A DNA stretch of 64,000 nt, taken from NCBI RefSeq assembly GCF_008017755.1, contig NZ_VRTS01000001.1:549807-613806 (forward strand). Direction: 5' to 3'. Below the pieces are notes generated by a model. It was not told the origin of the DNA. It saw nothing but the letters and a program-made list of their open reading frames with translations, and did not search any database. The position numbers were made by a program, and so were the translations under genes. The stretch's first letter is position 1; the number at the start of each line of letters is the position of its first letter. Of the stretch, positions 47,966-56,807 are shown in pieces. Source of the stretch: Alkalisalibacterium limincola (GTDB lineage: Bacteria; Pseudomonadota; Gammaproteobacteria; Xanthomonadales; Xanthomonadaceae).

Positions 47966-49240
47966 ATGAATCCACGCATGTTCGCCTTCAGCCTGGCACT
48001 GGCCCCACTGCTGGCCGCCTGCACCGCCGCACCGCCGCCCATCGTCGACGAACCTCCCCTCGGACAGCCCGCCGTCGTGCTGGTGTCGCTGGACGGATTC
48101 CACCCCGACTACCTGTTTCGCGGCAACAGCCCACATCTGGATGCCCTGGCCGAACGGGGCGTTCGCGCCCGGTGGATGCAGCCGGCCTACCCGACGCTGA
48201 CCTTCCCGAACCACTACACGCTGGTCACCGGCCTGCGTCCTGACCGGCACGGCATCGTCGACAACACGATGCAGGACCCGGAACTGGGTGGCTTCTGGCT
48301 GTCCAACCGCGACGCAGTCGGCGACGGTCGCTGGTGGAGCGACGGCGAGCCGGTGTGGATCACGGCGAACGCCCACGGCCTGCGCTCCGCGACGATGTTC
48401 TGGCCGGGCTCGGAGGCCGACATCGCCGGCCGCCACCCCGACCATTGGCATCCCTACGACGGCAGCGTGGCGAAGGACGACCGGGTCGGGCAGCTCCTGG
48501 CATGGCTGGACCTGCCTGCCGGCGAGCGCCCACACTTCATGACGCTGTACTTCGAGCACGTCGACTCGGTGGGACACGCCGTCGGCCCCGAGGATGAAAG
48601 GATCGAGGCCGCGGTGCGCGATGTAGACGCCGCGGTGGGAAACCTGCTGCAGGGCATTGCCGCGCGCGGTCTGGAGGACGAGGTCAACCTCGTGTTCGTG
48701 TCCGATCACGGCATGGCGCAGACCAGTCCGGAACGGGTGGTCTTCGTCGACGAGCTGATTCCACCGGGCAGTGCAAGCATCGTCAGCATCGGCAGCGCGC
48801 TGGGCCTGAACCCGCGCGAGGGCCGCGCCGAAGAGCTCGAGGCGGCGCTGCTGGGGCGGCACGAGCGTTTCGAGTGCTGGCGGCGCGAGGACATGCCTGC
48901 GCGCTGGCACTTCGGCAGCCACCCGCGGGTGCCCGCGCTGATGTGCCAGGCCGACACCGGCTGGCGCTTCATTTCGCGGGAGCGCGCCGCGCGCCGGCCC
49001 GGCGGTTGGGAGGCCGGCTTCAACCTCGGCTCGCATGGCTTCGACCCGGCCGATCCGAGCATGCGCGCACTGTTCATTGCCGCCGGCCCGGACATCGCCG
49101 AGCGACGCGTGGTCGAGCCCTTCGAGGCCATCCACGTGCAACCCTTCCTGCTGCGCCTGCTGGGCATCGCGCCGCTGGCGGACGTGGATGGGGACGCGGC
49201 GGTGCTCGACCCGGCGCTGGCGGGTCGCAGGCGCCGATGA
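47966..49240 (+). CDS. Nucleotide pyrophosphatase/phosphodiesterase (NPP) lipoprotein
   Basis: A 424-residue protein with a lipobox (LLAAC, Cys 19). Metal ligands of the alkaline-phosphatase superfamily appear in order: SLDGF (Asp), TFPNHYT with the nucleophilic Thr, HVDSVGH (Asp, His), SDHG (Asp, His) and GSHG (His). This set matches the well-studied Xanthomonas NPP, which cleaves phosphodiesters and nucleotides in the periplasm. ATG at 47966. It follows the RND gene by 53 bases but has no obvious functional link to it. Confidence 0.9.
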   Translation: MNPRMFAFSLALAPLLAACTAAPPPIVDEPPLGQPAVVLVSLDGFHPDYLFRGNSPHLDALAERGVRARWMQPAYPTLTFPNHYTLVTGLRPDRHGIVDNTMQDPELGGFWLSNRDAVGDGRWWSDGEPVWITANAHGLRSATMFWPGSEADIAGRHPDHWHPYDGSVAKDDRVGQLLAWLDLPAGERPHFMTLYFEHVDSVGHAVGPEDERIEAAVRDVDAAVGNLLQGIAARGLEDEVNLVFVSDHGMAQTSPERVVFVDELIPPGSASIVSIGSALGLNPREGRAEELEAALLGRHERFECWRREDMPARWHFGSHPRVPALMCQADTGWRFISRERAARRPGGWEAGFNLGSHGFDPADPSMRALFIAAGPDIAERRVVEPFEAIHVQPFLLRLLGIAPLADVDGDAAVLDPALAGRRRR

Positions 49241-49249
49241 ACCCGGCCC

Positions 49250-50606
49250 TCAGTCCAGCAGCGCGGCCAGCACGCGGGCGAAGTCCTGCCGGTAGCGCTC
49301 GCGATGGCGATGGCCGCCGTCGCCCACCTGCTGCTGGCCAGCCACCCAGGCTTCCGCCACCACCGGCTGGTTGCCACTGAAGAGCCAGCCGTCGATCCAG
49401 CCCTCCGGGCCGCAGGGCACGAGCTGCGGGTGCGCACCATCGAGCACCACCAGGTCGGCCAGCGCCCCCGGGCGCAGGTGGCCCGCTCCACGCCGCGACG
49501 AGCGCTCACCGCCCGCCAGCGCCTGCGCATAGAGCGACTCGCCGGTGGACGCCTGCGCCTTCGTGGCGGCGATGTTGCGACCGTGCCGTGTCAGGCGCTG
49601 CCCGTACTCCAGCCAGCGCAGCTCCTCCACCGGCGACACCGAGACGTGGCTGTCCGAACCGATGCCCCAGCAGCCCCCGGCGTCGATGAATTCGCGCAGC
49701 GGGAACAGGCCATCGCCGAGGTTGCCCTCCGTGGTTGGACAAAGCGCGACCGTGGCGCCGGAACGGGCGATACCCTCGACCTCACCCGCCTCCAGGTGGG
49801 TGGCGTGCACCAGCGTCCAACGATCATCCACCGGCATCTCGTCGAGCAGCCAGCGCACGGGTCGCCGGCCGCGGGTCGCGACACAGTCTTCCACTTCGGC
49901 CAGCTGCTCGGCGATATGCACATGCACCGGCAGCAGCGCCCCCGACGTGGCCTCGAGCACTTCGCGCATCGCGGCTTCAGGCACGGCGCGCAGGCTGTGG
50001 AACGCGATCCCGAGCGCCACCTGGGCATCGCATTCCCCCCCCCAGGGATTGCAGCAAACGAAGGTAGTCATCGACCTCGTGGCCGAAGCGGCGCTGGTGG
50101 CTGGCCAGTGGCCGGCCGTCGAAGCCCCCGCTCATGTAAAGCACCGGCAACAGCAGCAGGCCGATGCCGGCCTCGCGCGCGGCGTCGATGATCGCCCGGG
50201 ACATCTCGGCGGGGTCCTCGTATTGGTCGCCCCGCGGGTCGTGGTGCAGGTAGTGGAACTCGCACACGCTGGTGTAGCCCGCTTCCAGCATTTCGGCATA
50301 CAGCTGCGTGGCCACGACGCGCAACGCGTCGGGATCGATGCGTCCGGCCACGGCGTACATCTGCTCGCGCCAGGTCCAGAAGCTGTCGCCTCCACCCGCC
50401 TGCGACCGGCGCTCGGCGCGGCCGGCCATCGCGCGCTGGAACGCGTGCGAATGCAGGTTGTGCATGCCGGGCAGCAGGATGCGCGAGCCTCCCGCGGGGG
50501 CCGCGTCCACGGGCTGCGTCAGGCGCCCTCCCGGACCGATCGCGACCGCAGCGGGCGCGGTCCATTCGCCTTCCGACCAGGCGTGGTCTGCGTTGATGAT
50601 GCCCAT
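49250..50606 (-). CDS. hutF: Formimidoylglutamate deiminase (frameshifted)
   Basis: The N-terminal half (ATG at 50606) includes the metal site [15 protein letters not shown] and runs to LLQSLGG. The second half, [18 protein letters not shown] to the C-terminus with HVHIAEQ and [12 protein letters not shown], is in another frame. The break is a run of nine G on the coding strand (plus 50035-50043); eight would restore 451 residues, the usual size. HutF deiminates N-formimino-L-glutamate in histidine degradation. It is divergent from hutI with 69 bases between them, which suggests shared control. Confidence 0.9.
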
Positions 50607-50675
50607 GCGGTGATTGTCCCCTTTTGGCCGGCGGGCGGGAACCGGTCTTGCGGCGACGCTGGTATCGTGGCCGCC

Positions 50676-51904
50676 ATGGACGACACCCGTTGCGATCTTC
50701 TGCTGACCGACCTGACCCTGTGCACGCTCGCCGGCGAGTCCGGCTACGGACTGGTGGAGGACGGCGCGCTGGCCGTCAGCGATGGGCGCATAAGCCACGT
50801 CGGCGCGCGCGCGGCACTGCCCTCCGGCCTGACCGCGGCGGCAACCCGTTCGCTGGATGGCGCGCTGCTGACCCCTGGACTGGTCGATTGCCACACCCAC
50901 CTGGTGTTCGGCGGCAGCCGGGCCGGTGAGTTCGAGCAGCGCCTGGGTGGCGCCAGCTACGAGGACATCGCCCGGGCCGGCGGAGGCATCGTCTCCAGCG
51001 TGCGCGCCACCCGCGCCGCCAGCGAGGACGAGCTGCTGGCTTCCGCCCTGCCCCGTGCCCGCGACCTGGTGGCCGACGGCGTGACGACTTTGGAGGTGAA
51101 GTCCGGCTACGGCCTGGACACGCAGAGCGAGCTGCGGATGTTGCGTGCCGCACGCCGGCTGGCGCCGGCACTTGGCATCCAGGTGCGCACCAGCTTCCTG
51201 GGTGCCCATGCGCTGCCGCCGGAGTTCGCCGGTCGAAGCGACGCCTATATCGACGAGGTGTGCGGGCACATGCTCCCCGCCATCGCCGCGGAGGGCCTGG
51301 CCGATGCGGTGGACGCCTACTGCGAGGGCATCGGCTTCAGCCCGGAGCAGACGCGGCGCGTGTTCGAGCGCGCCCGCGACCTCGGCCTGCCGGTCAAGCT
51401 GCACGCCGACCAGCTCAGCGACCTCGGCGGCGCCGCGCTGGCCGCAGGCTTTGGCGCGCTGAGCGCCGACCATGTCGAGTACACCTCCGAAGAGGGCGTG
51501 GCGGCGATGGCTGCGAACGGCACCGTCGCGGTGCTGCTGCCGGGTGCCTTCTTCTGCCTGCGCGAGACCCGCCTGCCGCCGATCGATGCGTTCCGCCGCC
51601 ATGGCGTGGCGATGGCCGTGGCGACCGACCTGAACCCGGGCACCTCGCCGCTGCGCTCACTCCGGCTGGGACTGGCCATGGCCTGTGCCCAGTTCCGTTT
51701 GACGCCCGAAGAAGCCCTCCGTGGCTGCACCGTGCACGCTGCGCGCGCGCTCGGACTCCACGACCGGGGCCGACTGGAAGTCGCCTGCGCGCCGACCTGG
51801 CGGCCTGGAACGTGGCGCAGCCGGCGGAGCTGGCCTATTGGCTGGGTGGCGGGCTCAACGTCGGCGTGTGGGCCGCAGGACGTGAACTGCACCCGCGAAG
51901 CTGA
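50676..51904 (+). CDS. hutI: Imidazolonepropionase (frameshifted near 3' end)
   Basis: The first 370 residues are intact: metal site [29 protein letters not shown] and [12 protein letters not shown]. After RLEV the frame fails; another frame continues [22 protein letters not shown] to the stop at 51904. The break lies near 51783, where TCGCCTGCG probably lacks one G (TCGGCCTGCG). The repaired enzyme has 409 residues, as expected. HutI hydrolyses imidazolone propionate to formiminoglutamate, the HutF substrate. ATG at 50676. Confidence 0.92.
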
Positions 51905-51919
51905 ACCGCAGGCACGAAA

Positions 51920-51940
51920 AAGCCCCGCGCTGCGGGGCTT
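51920..51940. terminator. Bidirectional terminator between hutI and THX gene
   Basis: AAGCCCCGC-GCT-GCGGGGCTT is a nine-pair stem. On the minus strand a T run follows, so it ends the THX gene 21 bases after its stop. It also lies 16 bases after the hutI stop on the plus strand. Confidence 0.85.
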
Positions 51941-51960
51941 GTTCCCGACCGCAGGAAGGC

Positions 51961-52101
51961 TCAGGCCTTCTTGCGCGTCGCGGTCTTCTTCGCCACCGGT
52001 GCCGTGGCGGCAGCGGCCTTGCTGGCCGAATGACGGCGGGAATTGCCGTAGCTGCTGATGTTGCGCTTGCCGCGCGCGGTCTTGCGATCGCCCTTGCCCA
52101 T
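51961..52101 (-). CDS. 30S ribosomal protein THX
   Basis: A 46-residue, highly basic protein that starts [14 protein letters not shown] and has SSYGNSR, the hallmark of the Thx family, which binds a 16S rRNA cavity in the small-subunit head. The tail is Ala/Lys-rich (KKTATRKKA). GGAG lies 5 bases before the ATG at 52101. The open frame runs further upstream without homology. A terminator follows at 51920. Confidence 0.85.
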   Translation of the reverse strand: MGKGDRKTARGKRNISSYGNSRRHSASKAAAATAPVAKKTATRKKA

Positions 52102-52169
52102 GATGTCTCCAGATAATTTGATGTCGTGACCGACCAGAATACCACCGCGGGCGATCGGAACCACAGCAC

Positions 52170-52639
52170 TCAGTGGTGGTGGTGCCCCGCTCCGTCCGCC
52201 GATGGGCAGTGGTGGTGACAACAGGCGTCCTGCACATGGCTGTGGGTCAGGCGCAGGTTGAGCACGTGTGCGACGGCGATCAGCGTGCCGCCAATGGCCA
52301 TCGTCACCGCATGCGCACGATGGAATCGTGCAGGGGTGGGTAAAGGATCGCCGCCCACACCGCAGCCAGTCCGGGCACCAGGAACAGCCATCCACGGAAG
52401 CTGCGGTGGCGCTTGTAGCCCATCCACAGGCTAGCCAGCGCGAGGACGGTGGCGAATACAACGAACCCCGCTTCCAGGCCCTCGGACGCAAACAGCCCCA
52501 GCCCCACTCCCGGCACGAGCGCGATGGCGACGGGTATCGCGGCACAGTGCACTGCACACAGCACCGACCCGGTCATGCCGATGCGATCGGCTGCGCGGGT
52601 CAGCAGGGCAGGCCTGGCGGTGGGGTTCGGGGTCGACAT
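52170..52639 (-). CDS. MerC-domain membrane protein with His/Cys-rich tail (frameshifted)
   Basis: The first frame (110 codons) has the MerC domain: SVLCAVHCAAIPVAIALVPG with a CxxxC pair in helix 1, then two more helices and PPLHDSIVR. The other frame carries HAVTMAIGGTLIAVAHVLNLRL, the fourth helix, and a tail HSHVQDACCHHHCP ending in HHHH. The break at about 52313 is GCGCATGCG for an expected GCGCCATGCG. Repaired length is 156 residues. MerC proteins move Hg2+ in mer operons, but here the place beside a ZnuD-like receptor and a Zur-like site suggests zinc. Confidence 0.78.
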
Positions 52640-52683
52640 GGGTGATGGGTGCCATCGGTTGGGTTGCGGTATTGCCGAAACAG

Positions 52684-52725
52684 TATAACATTCCCGACTC
52701 TGATCCGATATGGTTACATCATAAC
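52684..52725 (+). promoter_or_regulatory. Candidate Zur operator region
   Basis: GTTACATCATAAC at 52713-52725 is an imperfect palindrome that keeps 12 of 15 positions of the Zur consensus core TGTTATAWTATAACA. A half site, TATAACATTC, lies at 52684-52693. Both fall in the 87-base divergent gap between the MerC-like gene and the TonB receptor. The distal site overlaps the receptor's translation start region. The TATAAC could also be read as a -10 box. Confidence 0.55.
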
Positions 52726-52726
52726 A

Positions 52727-54931
52727 ATGAATTCACGCCCGTTCGCCGCACGACCCCTCGCCCTCGCCATTGCCCTGGTACTGCCGGGCACCGCCCTGGC
52801 TGATCCGCCCGAACAGGCCGTCCGCCTGGACACGCTGATCGTGACCGGTACGCCACTGCAGCAGAGCGCGGAGGACCTGGCCCGGCCCTGGGAAGTGCTC
52901 ACCGGCGCCGAGCTGGAGCGCAGCAAGTCGGTGACGCTGGGTGAGACGCTGGACTCGATCCCGGGCGTGCACGCGGGCTACTTCGGCCCCGGCGTGGGCC
53001 GGCCGATCATCCGTGGCCTCGAAGGCGGCCGCGTCCAGGTCCTGGCCGGCGGTATGTCCGCGCTGGACGTGTCGACGATCGGCGTGGATCACGCCACCTC
53101 CATCGAGCCGTTCCTGGCCGACCAGATCGAGGTGCTCAAGGGTCCCGGCACCCTGCTGTACGGCAGCGGCGCGCTTGGCGGCGCGGTGAACGTGGTGGAC
53201 GGCCGGATCCCGGAGCAGGTGCCAGATGCCGATTCCGGGCTGACCGGGCGCGCCGAGCTGCGCGGCAACACGGTCAACGACGAGCGCACCGGCATGGTCC
53301 GGCTCGACGGCGGCGGCGGCAACTTCGCGTTCAACGTGAACCTGCTCAGCCGCGACACGAGCGACTTCAAGATCCCCGGCGAGGCGGAGCGTCATCACGA
53401 TGACCATGACGACGACCACGGCGACGACGATCACGACGATGACCATCACGACGACCATGGCCACGGTCGACTCGAGAACAGTGCACTGCGCACCCGGGCG
53501 GCAAGCTTTGGCGCGTCGCTGATCGGCGAGCGCGGCTTCGTCGGAACGGCATTCAGCATGTTCGATACCCGATTCGGCCTCCCCGGCCACTTCCACGATG
53601 ACCATGATGACCACGGCCACGGGCATGGGCATGGGCATGACGACCACCACGACGATGACGACGACGACCACCACGACGACCACGACGGCGAGGAGGTCTA
53701 CGCCGACCTTCGCCAGCGCCGCGTCGACCTCAAGGCGGGCGTGTACGACCCGTTCGCCGGCCACGACTCGCTGACCTTCCGCGTGTCGCGCGCCGACTAC
53801 ACGCATACCGAGTTCGAAGACGGCCACCCGGAAACGGTGTTCGAGAACGAGGGCCTCGAGGCCCGTCTCGAAGCGACCCACCATGAATTCGCCGGCTGGC
53901 GCGGCGCCTGGGGCCTGCAGTACGGGCGCCGGGACTTCAATGCCTTCGGCGACGAGGCCTTCGTGCCGGCGAGCATCACCCGCGACCTCGGCGTGTTCGT
54001 GCTGGAAGAGAAGACCTTCGACCGCCTGAAGCTCGAGCTGGGTGGCCGGGTCGATCGCACCCGCGTGAAGCCGGAGGACACGGTCAGCCGCGGCTTCACC
54101 ACCGGCAGTGCTTCGGTCGCCGGCCGCTTCAAGCTCACGGACGATTTCCACCTTCTGGGTGGACTCGACCACGTGCAGCGTGCACCGGCGGCCGAGGAGC
54201 TGCTGTCCAATGGCGTGCATGTGGCCACCCGCAGCTATGAACTCGGCGACTGGAACCTGGGCCGGGAGAAGGCGAACCGCGCCGAGCTCGGCTTCCACTG
54301 GCACGGCCAGCGCTTCGACCTGACCGGTGCGGTCTACCACACCGATTTCAGCGACTTCATCTATCTCGCCGACACCGGCGTGGTCGAGGATGACCTGCCG
54401 GTGCGCCTGTGGACGCAGGCCGACACGCGCTTCACCGGCGCGGAGATCGAGGCTCGGTTCACCCTGCTCGAGAACCAGGCCGGCCGCTGGCAGGGTCGCG
54501 TGTTCGGCGACTACGTGCGCGCCAGCTTCAAGGGTGACCAGAGCCGCACCGTGGACATCGCCATCCCGCACGGCAACCACTTCCACAACCACACGGTCGA
54601 CCTCGACCTCAATGGTGCCCTGCCACGCATTCCCGCGGGCCGCGTCGGCGTGGGCCTGGACTGGGACCGTGACCACTGGCGCGCAGGCGTGGGTGCCGTG
54701 CACTACACCAGCCAGGACCGCGTGGCCCAGTTCGAAGACCCGAGCGACAGCTACACGCTGGTCAATGCCAACCTCGCCTACCACTGGGACATGCGCAACA
54801 TGGGCTGGGAAGTGTTCCTCGACGGTCGCAACCTGACCAATACCGAGGCTCGCCCGCACACGTCCTTCCTGCGTGACCTGGCGCCGCTGCCGGGCCGTTC
54901 CCTGGCCTTCGGCCTGCGCATGCACTTCTGA
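52727..54931 (+). CDS. TonB-dependent receptor, ZnuD-like zinc importer
   Basis: A 734-residue outer-membrane protein with a signal peptide (cleavage after ALA). The plug domain begins RLDTLIVTGTPLQQS and includes IRGLEGGRVQVLAGG and VLKGPGTLLYGSGALGG. A 22-strand barrel follows and ends in Phe (GLRMHF). Two extracellular His/Asp-rich loops lie at about residues 223-247 and 290-321, as in the meningococcal zinc receptor ZnuD. It would take up zinc or a zinc complex. A Zur-like site lies just before its ATG. No Shine-Dalgarno sequence is evident. Confidence 0.88.
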   Translation: MNSRPFAARPLALAIALVLPGTALADPPEQAVRLDTLIVTGTPLQQSAEDLARPWEVLTGAELERSKSVTLGETLDSIPGVHAGYFGPGVGRPIIRGLEGGRVQVLAGGMSALDVSTIGVDHATSIEPFLADQIEVLKGPGTLLYGSGALGGAVNVVDGRIPEQVPDADSGLTGRAELRGNTVNDERTGMVRLDGGGGNFAFNVNLLSRDTSDFKIPGEAERHHDDHDDDHGDDDHDDDHHDDHGHGRLENSALRTRAASFGASLIGERGFVGTAFSMFDTRFGLPGHFHDDHDDHGHGHGHGHDDHHDDDDDDHHDDHDGEEVYADLRQRRVDLKAGVYDPFAGHDSLTFRVSRADYTHTEFEDGHPETVFENEGLEARLEATHHEFAGWRGAWGLQYGRRDFNAFGDEAFVPASITRDLGVFVLEEKTFDRLKLELGGRVDRTRVKPEDTVSRGFTTGSASVAGRFKLTDDFHLLGGLDHVQRAPAAEELLSNGVHVATRSYELGDWNLGREKANRAELGFHWHGQRFDLTGAVYHTDFSDFIYLADTGVVEDDLPVRLWTQADTRFTGAEIEARFTLLENQAGRWQGRVFGDYVRASFKGDQSRTVDIAIPHGNHFHNHTVDLDLNGALPRIPAGRVGVGLDWDRDHWRAGVGAVHYTSQDRVAQFEDPSDSYTLVNANLAYHWDMRNMGWEVFLDGRNLTNTEARPHTSFLRDLAPLPGRSLAFGLRMHF

Positions 54932-54951
54932 CCCATCCAGTCGGTCTGGAA

Positions 54952-54983
54952 CGCAAAAGGGGCCCGAGAGGGCCCCTTTTGCG
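54952..54983. terminator. Strong bidirectional terminator after ZnuD-like gene
   Basis: CGCAAAAGGGGCCC-GAGA-GGGCCCCTTTTGCG is a perfect 14-pair stem with A and T tracts on opposite arms. It lies 20 bases after the receptor stop and also closes the convergent aspartoacylase-like gene. Confidence 0.9.
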
Positions 54984-55020
54984 TTGACTCACGCGCGCCG
55001 CCGAACCGTGCCGACGACCT

Positions 55021-56255
55021 TCAGTCGGCACCCGTGTCCTCGGGCACCGCACCCTCTCGCTCGGCGGGGTTTCGTTGCGCCCGGCGGCGGCGTCGTGGAC
55101 GGCGCGCTGCTCGCTGGTCTCCTCGCCCAGGTGGTACACGGCGAAGCCCGGAAGCACCTGCTGGTTCTGGGCCTGGCCGATCACGCGGCCGCGCACGGGG
55201 GACACGATCGGGTCCTCGGTATTGCGCAGAGGGTCGACCACGCGTCCCAGTTCCTGGCCCTTCTCCACCTGGTCGCCCAGCTGCACCTGGCTGACCAGCA
55301 GGCCACCGGAATCGGCGCGGATCCAGCGCGATACCAGGAACACCGGTTGCGGCTCGAGTTCGCCGGCATCGATGTCCTCCATGCCGAGGTTGTGCAGCAA
55401 GGCCTTCACCGAACGCACCGCGACATCGATCTCCTCAGGCTCCAGCCGCGTGGGGGCACCGACCTCGAAGGTCACCGCCGGCACGCCGGCCTGGGTCGCG
55501 GCGTGCCTGAGCATGCCCGGCGAACCACGGCTGTGCAGCACCACCGTCGCCCCGAAGGCGCGAGTGAACTCCAGTACGCGCGCATTTCGCAGGTCCGACC
55601 GCACCTGGGGCAGGTTCGCCCGGTCGAACGAACCGGTATGGAAGTCGATGAGCACGTCGCAGTGTTCGACGACGTTCTGGAAGAAGCTGTGGGCGATGCG
55701 CGAGGCGATGCTGCCGGTGGCCGAGCCCGGGAAGAAGCGGTTGAGGTCGCGGCGATCGGGCAGATAGCGCGAATTGCGCTGGTATCCGAACAGGTTGACC
55801 ACCGGCACGCCGATCACGGTGCCCGACAGCCGCTCGGGATGCACCGCGTTGACCACGCGGCGCACGATCTCGATGCCGTTGATCTCGTCGCCGTGGATCC
55901 CTGCAGTGAGGCACAGGGCAGGGCCGGTGCGGGCGCCGTGGGCGACGATCACCGGCACGGACACGTCGTTGCCGGCGAAGTTCTGGCTGCTGTTCCACGA
56001 CAGCATGGCCCGCGTGCCGGGCAGGACGATATCGTCGAGCATCACCAACGGTTCGACCTGGCCCGCCTCGCCGGCCTCCGGCGGTGGCGGCAGGTCCAGC
56101 CGGGCCGGATCGGTCTCGACCGGCTCGCGCTGCATCGGCAGGCGCCCGGCGTCCTCCGGCGGCGCGATGACGTCTTCGGCGGCATCCAGCGCCAGCGCCG
56201 GTGAACCCAGCCCGAGGGCGAGCGCGACGACAGCCGCGAACCGGCAGGTGCTCAT
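55021..56255 (-). CDS. Succinylglutamate desuccinylase/aspartoacylase family protein (frameshifted at C-terminus)
   Basis: A signal peptide (LALGLGSPALA) precedes a zinc carboxypeptidase-like domain: AGIHGDEINGIEI supplies His and Glu, and DFHTGSFDR the third ligand. A beta domain with a lipoyl-like C-terminal part follows. As printed, the frame runs through the terminator into the receptor gene. The minus strand near 55065 reads CCCGCCGAG; with one more G (CCCGGCCGAG) the protein ends AVPEDTGAD at 55021, giving 411 residues. Its ATG overlaps the zur stop by four bases (ATGA). The substrate is unknown; it is probably periplasmic. Confidence 0.82.
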
Positions 56256-56743
56256 TTCCCGGAGGCGACGCATTTCGCGCACAGTCCGTGCACTTCCAGC
56301 GTATGCCCCTGGGGCTGGAAACCCAGCGCCCGGGCCTGCGCTTCGAGCTGCAGTGCGGTTTGCTCGTCCTCGAGCTCGACCGCCATGTGGCAGCCGTCGC
56401 AGATCAGGAACGGCACCTGGTGCTGGCGCGAGCGCGGGTGGTGGCAACTGATGAAGGCATTGACCGAGGCGAGCTTGTGGATGAAGCCGTGCTCGAGCAG
56501 GAAATCCAGTGCCCGGTAGACCGTCGGCGGCGCGGCGTTGCCACCACGCGATGACTTCATCCGGTCCAGCAGGTCATAGGCCTTGACCGGGCCATCGGCC
56601 TCGGCCACCAGTTGCAGCACCTCGGCGCGAAGCGGGGTGAGGCGCAGCCCGCGCTCGACGCAGGCGGCCTCGACCTCGGAGACGAAACCCTCGGTACTGT
56701 GCACATGGTGCTCGGGGTGGGTGCAGTCGTGTGTCTCGCTCAT
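56252..56743 (-). CDS. zur: Fur-family transcriptional regulator, Zur
   Basis: A 163-residue protein with a winged helix (RGLRLTPLRAEVLQLVAEADGPVKAYDLL), the HxH-type metal region SCHHPRSRQHQVPFLICDGCH and a second CxxC pair (CAKC) near the end. That is the structural-zinc arrangement of Zur/Fur. The N-terminus is His-rich (HPEHHVHS). Zur is favoured over Fur by the tail CAKC and by the neighbouring zinc genes. It represses zinc uptake when zinc is plentiful. ATG at 56743. It is translationally coupled to the aspartoacylase-like gene. Confidence 0.87.
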   Translation of the reverse strand: MSETHDCTHPEHHVHSTEGFVSEVEAACVERGLRLTPLRAEVLQLVAEADGPVKAYDLLDRMKSSRGGNAAPPTVYRALDFLLEHGFIHKLASVNAFISCHHPRSRQHQVPFLICDGCHMAVELEDEQTALQLEAQARALGFQPQGHTLEVHGLCAKCVASGK

Positions 56744-56807
56744 CGAATGATCCTACCAGCGCCCGGGGTCCGGGGCAGCGCGCCCCGCTCCCGGTGCCAC
56801 GACACGT

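Noticed and set aside
53390..53695. Short tandem-like repeats that might be a CRISPR or microsatellite array
   Set aside because: They are in-frame His/Asp codons of the receptor with no constant repeat unit or spacers.
52733..54925. A 730-codon open frame on the minus strand through the TonB receptor gene
   Set aside because: It is a by-product of high GC and of the CAC/GAC repeats; it has no domain, no ribosome site and overlaps a clearly coding receptor.
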